Assembly (NCBI GenBank): GCA_900538765.1
Contig: UQAB01000006.1
Span: forward strand, 20,747-84,746
Length of the DNA: 64,000 bases
Origin: an uncultured Azospirillum sp.
Lineage (GTDB): Bacteria; Pseudomonadota; Alphaproteobacteria; RF32; CAG-239
Reading direction: 5' to 3'
Shown here: one piece after another, positions 59,942 to 64,000 of the stretch
Position numbering within the stretch: position 1 is the first letter of the stretch
How the letters are laid out: each line of letters opens with the position of its first letter
Notes under the pieces: generated by a model
Told to the model about the DNA's origin: nothing
Seen by the model: the letters and a program-made list of their open reading frames with translations, nothing else
Database searches by the model: none
Position numbers and translations under genes: made by a program

Positions 59942-60898
59942 ATGGAAAGTTTAAATACTCTGATGTCCGAGCATGCGGTTTTAAGCAACACATGGCTGTG
60001 GATTTCCTTTGCCGTCATCATCACCGTTTTGCTGTTCCTGGACTTGTGCGTTTTTCACCGCCATGCCGAAGAACCCAAAATCGGCGAAACATTCAGAATG
60101 AGCGCTTATTACATCATCATTGCGCTGATTTTCGGCTTGTTTATCATCTATGAACGGGGATCTTCCGCCGGCATCTTGTATTACACCGGCTATCTGGTTG
60201 AAAAAAGCCTCTCCATGGACAACATCTTCGTCATCTCTTTGGTCTTCACCAGCTTAAAAATTCCCGGAAAATACCAGCACCGCGTCTTGTTCTGGGGAAT
60301 TTTGGGCGCCATCGCCATGCGCGCAATTATGATATTCATCGGCGCCGAACTGGTAGCAAAATTCCATTGGATATTGTATATCTTCTCACTGTTTCTGATT
60401 TATACCGGCATTAAAATCTTCCTGCCGGAAAAAGAAGAAACCCCGATTCTTGAACGGCCGCTGTTCAAGTTTATCCGCCGCAGATTCCATGTAACGCACG
60501 AAATTATCGGCGAACACTTCTTTGTCCGCAAAGGCAAACTGCTCATGATGACGCCGCTGTTTTTCGCCCTGATTATCATTGAAATCATGGACGTGATTTT
60601 TGCGATTGACAGTATTCCGGCAATCTTCCTGATTACGCAGGATACCTACATTGTCTACACCAGCAACATCTTCGCCATTTTGGGACTGCGCGCGCTGTAC
60701 TTCCTGCTGGCCGCCGCGGTTAACCGTTTTGCTTATCTGAAACAGGCTCTGGCGTTTATTCTGGTCTTCATCGGTTCAAAAATCTTCCTGCCCTATGCCG
60801 GTATAGAAGTCACCCCGGTGTATTCGTTGATAATCACCTTTAGCATACTTTTCATCGGCATTGCGGCCTCACTCTACAGAACCCGCAAAACCGCCTGA
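59942..60898 (+). CDS. TerC family integral membrane protein
   Basis: 318 aa with about nine membrane helices. The two TerC signatures are visible: KSLSMDNIFVISLVF (~residues 82-96) and VIFAIDSIPAIFLITQD (~217-233), each with an acidic residue inside a helix. TerC/Alx-type proteins export Mn2+ or Ca2+ or aid metallation of secreted proteins. No yybP-ykoY riboswitch is evident upstream. A terminator follows. Confidence 0.92.
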   Translation: MESLNTLMSEHAVLSNTWLWISFAVIITVLLFLDLCVFHRHAEEPKIGETFRMSAYYIIIALIFGLFIIYERGSSAGILYYTGYLVEKSLSMDNIFVISLVFTSLKIPGKYQHRVLFWGILGAIAMRAIMIFIGAELVAKFHWILYIFSLFLIYTGIKIFLPEKEETPILERPLFKFIRRRFHVTHEIIGEHFFVRKGKLLMMTPLFFALIIIEIMDVIFAIDSIPAIFLITQDTYIVYTSNIFAILGLRALYFLLAAAVNRFAYLKQALAFILVFIGSKIFLPYAGIEVTPVYSLIITFSILFIGIAASLYRTRKTA

Positions 60899-60910
60899 AA
60901 ATAATGCAGA

Positions 60911-60940
60911 AAAAAAAGACCCGGCAAGGGTCTTTTTTTT
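60911..60940 (+). terminator. Terminator after the TerC gene
   Basis: The stem AAAGACCC/GGGTCTTT with a 5-nt loop and T-run. Confidence 0.88.
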
Positions 60941-61009
60941 ACATCTTCACACGTTACAATTTACGGCACTTTAAAAGAGATGAAGAGTACACAGAACAGA
61001 TTCAATCCT

Positions 61010-61240
61010 TAGCCGCAGTAAAAGTGCGATATATGAGTCGAGTAGTAGGCGTCGAGGGTGAAAAAAATCGCTTTGGATAATGTATTATACAAACTTCACT
61101 TTTAGCCGCAGTAAAAGTTCGGAGTTTGAGGCTTATAATAAGATTTTAGGGCGGCGAAAGCGGAGTTTACATAGTAGTAAATGAGCATTTCGCCGACCCG
61201 CTAAATCTGTATTAGAAGCCCAAAATACGAACTTTTACTT
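61010..61240. repeat. Tandem long palindromes sharing termini
   Basis: TTAGCCGCAGTAAAAGT occurs at ~61012 and ~61092. The second element (61100-61240) folds almost end to end: GTAAAAGTTCG pairs with CGAACTTTTAC, and GGCTTATAATAAGATTTTAG with CTAAATCTGTATTAGAAGCC. The inner GGGCGGCGAAA pairs with TTTCGCCGACCC. The first element (61017-61096) is a weaker palindrome with AGTAAAAGTG/CACTTTTAG ends. No frame is open across either. Confidence 0.75.
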
Positions 61241-61376
61241 ACTTTTTAACGAACATATCTTTACCAACCCCACATACCGGACAAGCCCAGTCTTCCGGCA
61301 GGTCTTCAAAGGGAACATCCCCGTCATAAACATAATCGCATACGGTGCAAACCCATTCTTCTTTCTTATCGCTCAT
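61239..61376 (-). CDS. Rubredoxin
   Basis: 45 aa from the ATG at 61376 behind AAGGAG. Two CxxC knuckles ([13 protein letters not shown] and [11 protein letters not shown]) bind the iron. Its start overlaps the end of the flavin reductase gene by 11 bases. Rubredoxin passes electrons to oxygen- or peroxide-reducing partners in microaerobic or anaerobic organisms. Confidence 0.95.
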   Translation of the reverse strand: MSDKKEEWVCTVCDYVYDGDVPFEDLPEDWACPVCGVGKDMFVKK

Positions 61377-61893
61377 TTTTTTCTCCTTTTTGTTTGTATT
61401 CGGTAAAACATTTGATGACATCGTTCTTGAAATAATTACGATAGTCGTTATAGGTCAGCGGCTTGCCCTCGTCCTGATTGGCGCTGTTTACCAGCTCGGC
61501 CAGAAACAGGGTGTTGCTTTCATAGGCAATCACACGCTGAACTTTAGCTTCCAGCTTGGCAAGATTAGCCTTGAGATAAGGCAGCCCGTCCTCAACAAAG
61601 TATGGAACATTCGCCCACTTGTCAACTTTCTCGCTGGTTTGGAAACCAAAATTGGCAACAACAAACGGATCAACACTCTGACACAGCACCGACAGCGAAA
61701 AACGCCCGCTCTTTTCGATGCAGCTTTTGGTATAACTGCGGTTGTGGCACGACAAAGCGATAATCAGCGGCTTGTTCGCCACCTGCATCACGCCGTCGAC
61801 AATACTGCCGACCAACCGGCCGCCGTTGTCTTCATCCACAGCCCCCAAAACATACAACCCGTGGGTTAACTTAAATAAAGCTGTCTCGTCCAT
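61366..61893 (-). CDS. Flavin reductase-like FMN-binding protein
   Basis: 175 aa, FMN-binding split barrel. Patterns: [40 protein letters not shown] (~residues 41-60) and [20 protein letters not shown], as in Hrb-type NAD(P)H:flavin/rubredoxin oxidoreductases. It is paired with rubredoxin in the same operon, so the two likely form an electron relay for O2 or NO detoxification. Confidence 0.85.
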   Translation of the reverse strand: MDETALFKLTHGLYVLGAVDEDNGGRLVGSIVDGVMQVANKPLIIALSCHNRSYTKSCIEKSGRFSLSVLCQSVDPFVVANFGFQTSEKVDKWANVPYFVEDGLPYLKANLAKLEAKVQRVIAYESNTLFLAELVNSANQDEGKPLTYNDYRNYFKNDVIKCFTEYKQKGEKNER

Positions 61894-61908
61894 TGTATTT
61901 TCAACCTC

Positions 61909-62118
61909 TCAATAATGCGGCGGCGGCACTTCTTCCGACAAAGGCTTAACCACGTCTGCCTCCAGATTGCTGACAATATAGCGGTTCTGCTTCAACAGAA
62001 AGTCAATCATTTTCCCCTGCGCAATCACCACCTGGTTCAATTCGTCAAAAGCCTTTTCCTGACAGGCCAGCGCCGTTTCAATACTTATCAGCCGCTCTTC
62101 TAATTCTTCTTTATTCAT
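61909..62118 (-). CDS. slyX: SlyX-like protein
   Basis: 69 aa. A coiled coil (EERLISIETALACQEKAFDE, then LNQVVIAQGKMIDFLLKQ) and the C-terminal proline/histidine end PPPHY are typical of SlyX. Its function is poorly defined. The next gene on this strand, the flavin reductase gene, starts 15 bases downstream. Confidence 0.85.
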   Translation of the reverse strand: MNKEELEERLISIETALACQEKAFDELNQVVIAQGKMIDFLLKQNRYIVSNLEADVVKPLSEEVPPPHY

Positions 62119-62184
62119 AAAATTTACCTGCTATAATAGTCCAAGAACTAATATATATAAGAAAAATGCGTTTTACAATAGGCG

Positions 62185-63726
62185 ATGACTACCGAACTTG
62201 AAATAAATGCCGAATTCAGCCGGGCAATGGACATAATCAACAACACGACGGACCACCTTTTCATTACCGGAAAAGCCGGCACCGGCAAATCCACCCTGCT
62301 CGACTACTGCTACCAACACTGCCCCAAAGACCTGGTCATCATCGCCCCGACGGGAGTCGCCGCCCTCAATGTTAAAGGCCAGACGATTCACCGCTTTTTT
62401 AATTTTCCCATCAACGTCACCGTTGCCAAAATCGAAAATCTGGAAGTCAAACCGCGCAGCCTCGGCATATTCCGCAATCTGGACACGATTTTCATTGATG
62501 AAGTATCCATGCTCCGCGCCGACCTGCTCGACTGCATCAACGCCTTTCTCAAAATTTACGGCCCCAAGCCGGGCGCGGTTTTTGGCGGCGTGCAGATGGT
62601 TTTTGTCGGCGATATGTACCAGCTTCCGCCGGTCGTTGCCAACGACGAACAGGAAATCTTTGAAAGCTTCTACCGCTCGCCTTATTTTTTTGACGCCAAA
62701 GTCTTTGCCGAAATCGACCTCAAAATCGTTGAGCTGAAAAACATCTACCGCCAAAAAGACCTGACCTTTATCGAATTATTAAACCGGATTCGCGGCAACC
62801 AGGCCACAGCCGAAGACATCGCCCTGCTCAACAGCCATATTCGCCCGGAAAGCGAGGGTAGAAACGGTTTCAGCATCAGCTTCACCCCGACCAACAAACA
62901 GGCCGACGACATCAACAGCCGCAAACTCGAAGCCCTGCCCATGCCGCTGCATATTGCCGTTGCCGAAGTCGAAGGCGTCTTCACTAAAGAATACTATCCC
63001 ACCGCTGACCGGCTGGAATTCAAAATCGGCGCGCAGGTCATGTTCCTGAACAACGACATGAAAAACCGCTGGGTCAACGGCTCGGTCGGACATATTGAAG
63101 ACATCACCCAGGACGCCGGCGGCCGCACGCTGGTAAAAGTCCGGCTTTACGACACGCATAAAATTGTCCGTGTCCAACCCTATACTTGGGAAATTTTCAA
63201 ATATAAAAAAGACGGCGAGCATATTTCTTCGGAATCGGTCGGCTCATTCACACAATTTCCCTTCCGCTTAGCTTGGGCGATTACCATTCACAAAAGCCAG
63301 GGAAAAACCTTCTCTCAGATCGAAATCGACATGGGACGCGGCGCCTTCTCCGCCGGACAGCTGTATGTTGCGCTCAGCCGCTGCACCACGCTGGAGGGTA
63401 TCAGCCTCACCCGCCCCGTCCGCCAAAGGGACATTTTGACCGACTACCGCATTGTTGAATTTTTGAACCGCCTCAAACCGCTGGGCGAACAGGAACCCCT
63501 GTCCGAATTCAATAAAATGCAGATATTATCAGCAGCCATTCCCCGGCGTCAAAAACTGGAAGCGGTTTATCAGCGGGCAGACGGCATGAAAAGCCGTCGC
63601 GTCATCATCCCATTGCATATCAAAGGGGATAACCTGTTAGCCTTTTGCACGGAAAGACAGGAACAGCGAAGCTTTAACATCTCGCGCCTGCTTGCCCTCC
63701 GCCCTCTTCCTGCGGAAACGGCATAA
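62185..63726 (+). CDS. Pif1-like helicase with a C-terminal WYL-like domain
   Basis: 513 aa. Walker A ITGKAGTGKSTLLD (~residues 27-40), Walker B FIDEVSMLRADLLD (~109-122), VFVGDMYQLPPVV (motif III, ~145-157), IYRQKD (motif IV), and the UvrD_C_2-like end AWAITIHKSQGKTFSQIEID with LYVALSRCT identify a Pif1/RecD-like SF1B helicase. The last ~55 residues (LEAVYQRADGMKSRRVIIPL then RSFNISRLLALRPL) look like a WYL ligand-binding domain. The ribosome-binding site is weak (AGGCG). Confidence 0.85.
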   Translation: MTTELEINAEFSRAMDIINNTTDHLFITGKAGTGKSTLLDYCYQHCPKDLVIIAPTGVAALNVKGQTIHRFFNFPINVTVAKIENLEVKPRSLGIFRNLDTIFIDEVSMLRADLLDCINAFLKIYGPKPGAVFGGVQMVFVGDMYQLPPVVANDEQEIFESFYRSPYFFDAKVFAEIDLKIVELKNIYRQKDLTFIELLNRIRGNQATAEDIALLNSHIRPESEGRNGFSISFTPTNKQADDINSRKLEALPMPLHIAVAEVEGVFTKEYYPTADRLEFKIGAQVMFLNNDMKNRWVNGSVGHIEDITQDAGGRTLVKVRLYDTHKIVRVQPYTWEIFKYKKDGEHISSESVGSFTQFPFRLAWAITIHKSQGKTFSQIEIDMGRGAFSAGQLYVALSRCTTLEGISLTRPVRQRDILTDYRIVEFLNRLKPLGEQEPLSEFNKMQILSAAIPRRQKLEAVYQRADGMKSRRVIIPLHIKGDNLLAFCTERQEQRSFNISRLLALRPLPAETA

Positions 63727-63934
63727 CACCGCCCGCAAGCAAAAGAAATCTTGCACAACACACCATAATCTGCATAATCCAAGCATCGCGCCTCTTGACA
63801 TACGGAACAACCAACAGCGAACCAATCGCTCAGGCCGCGCCTGCGCCCGCGGGGATCCCCACCGCTCACCCCGCGCAGGTGCGCCTTGTTCCTGCCTGTT
63901 TGTCATTTTTCTCTCTTCTTATTAAAATTAATGA

Positions 63935-63963
63935 TTGAACACTAAGAAAAGTTATGTTATAGT
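63935..63963 (+). promoter_or_regulatory. Promoter of the gene entering the right edge
   Basis: TTGAAC, a 17-bp spacer and TATAGT, followed 30 bases later by an ATG with GGAGG. Confidence 0.7.
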
Positions 63964-63993
63964 ATCCTTGTGATGACAAGTGTGGAGGATACT

Positions 63994-64000
63994 ATGAAGA
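63994..64000 (+). CDS. Start of a gene cut by the window edge
   Basis: ATG AAG A, preceded by a perfect GGAGG 5 bases upstream and by the promoter at 63935. Only two codons are visible, so no product can be named. Confidence 0.6.

Noticed and set aside
63570..63906. Two - strand frames near the right edge
   Set aside because: Overlap the Pif1-like gene end and have atypical Arg/Cys composition; no supporting signals.

Overview
The window looks like chromosome of a Gram-negative bacterium, most likely an alphaproteobacterium. This is inferred from a DUF2924-plus-large-serine-recombinase pair and a DUF6362-type phage gene, both common in alphaproteobacterial prophages, and from the host gene content (fmt, glmS, TerC, rubredoxin plus flavin reductase, MacA-like exporter, SlyX). 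Species is not assigned. No rRNA or CRISPR array is seen.

Region 1 (1-7.5 kb, + strand) is a type I restriction-modification locus: the 3' part of hsdM, a complete two-TRD hsdS, hsdR, a promoterless half-hsdS cassette, a tyrosine recombinase, and a second half-hsdS cassette on the opposite strand. Two families of repeats (A, at the 5' edge of each target-recognition domain; B, at the 3' edge) occur four times each, three direct and one inverted. This is the layout of a phase-variable, inversion-shuffled specificity locus. Unusually, hsdR and the recombinase lie inside the segment that would invert.

Region 2 (7.7-43.9 kb, all on the - strand) is an apparently intact lambda-like siphophage prophage. 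In transcription order: an unknown gene, DUF2924 and the large serine recombinase; a sigma-like regulator; a small replication block; a phage S-adenosylmethionine synthetase; a candidate RexAB-like pair; a ParB-fused DNA methyltransferase; then terminase, gpW, portal, protease/scaffold, gpD, gpE, head-tail joining genes, tail terminator, tail tube, G/GT chaperone with a candidate -1 frameshift, tape measure, minor tail protein, two tail fibres, DUF1833, NlpC/P60, gpJ and lysis genes. AT-rich accessory genes are wedged between these structural genes: a DUF262-HNH protein, an unknown 102-aa protein, an 858-aa SF1 helicase, an AbiE toxin-antitoxin pair and a DUF2971-like protein. Most are followed by a Rho-independent terminator placed directly before the next structural gene, and some have their own promoter or operator. 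The prophage therefore reads as a carrier of several candidate anti-phage 'morons', which is the most interesting feature of the window. No lysogeny repressor was recognised and attachment sites could not be defined.

Region 3 (44.3-64 kb) is ordinary host chromosome: initiator tRNA-Met, a cold-shock protein, a MacA/ATPase/permease export operon, an FAD-dependent oxidoreductase, tRNA-Pro(CGG), glmS with a left-handed beta-helix acyltransferase, a lipoprotein, a secreted coiled-coil protein with a VirB2/TrbC-like two-helix segment, fmt, TerC, rubredoxin plus flavin reductase, SlyX and a Pif1-like helicase with a WYL-like tail. Tandem long palindromes fill 61.0-61.24 kb.
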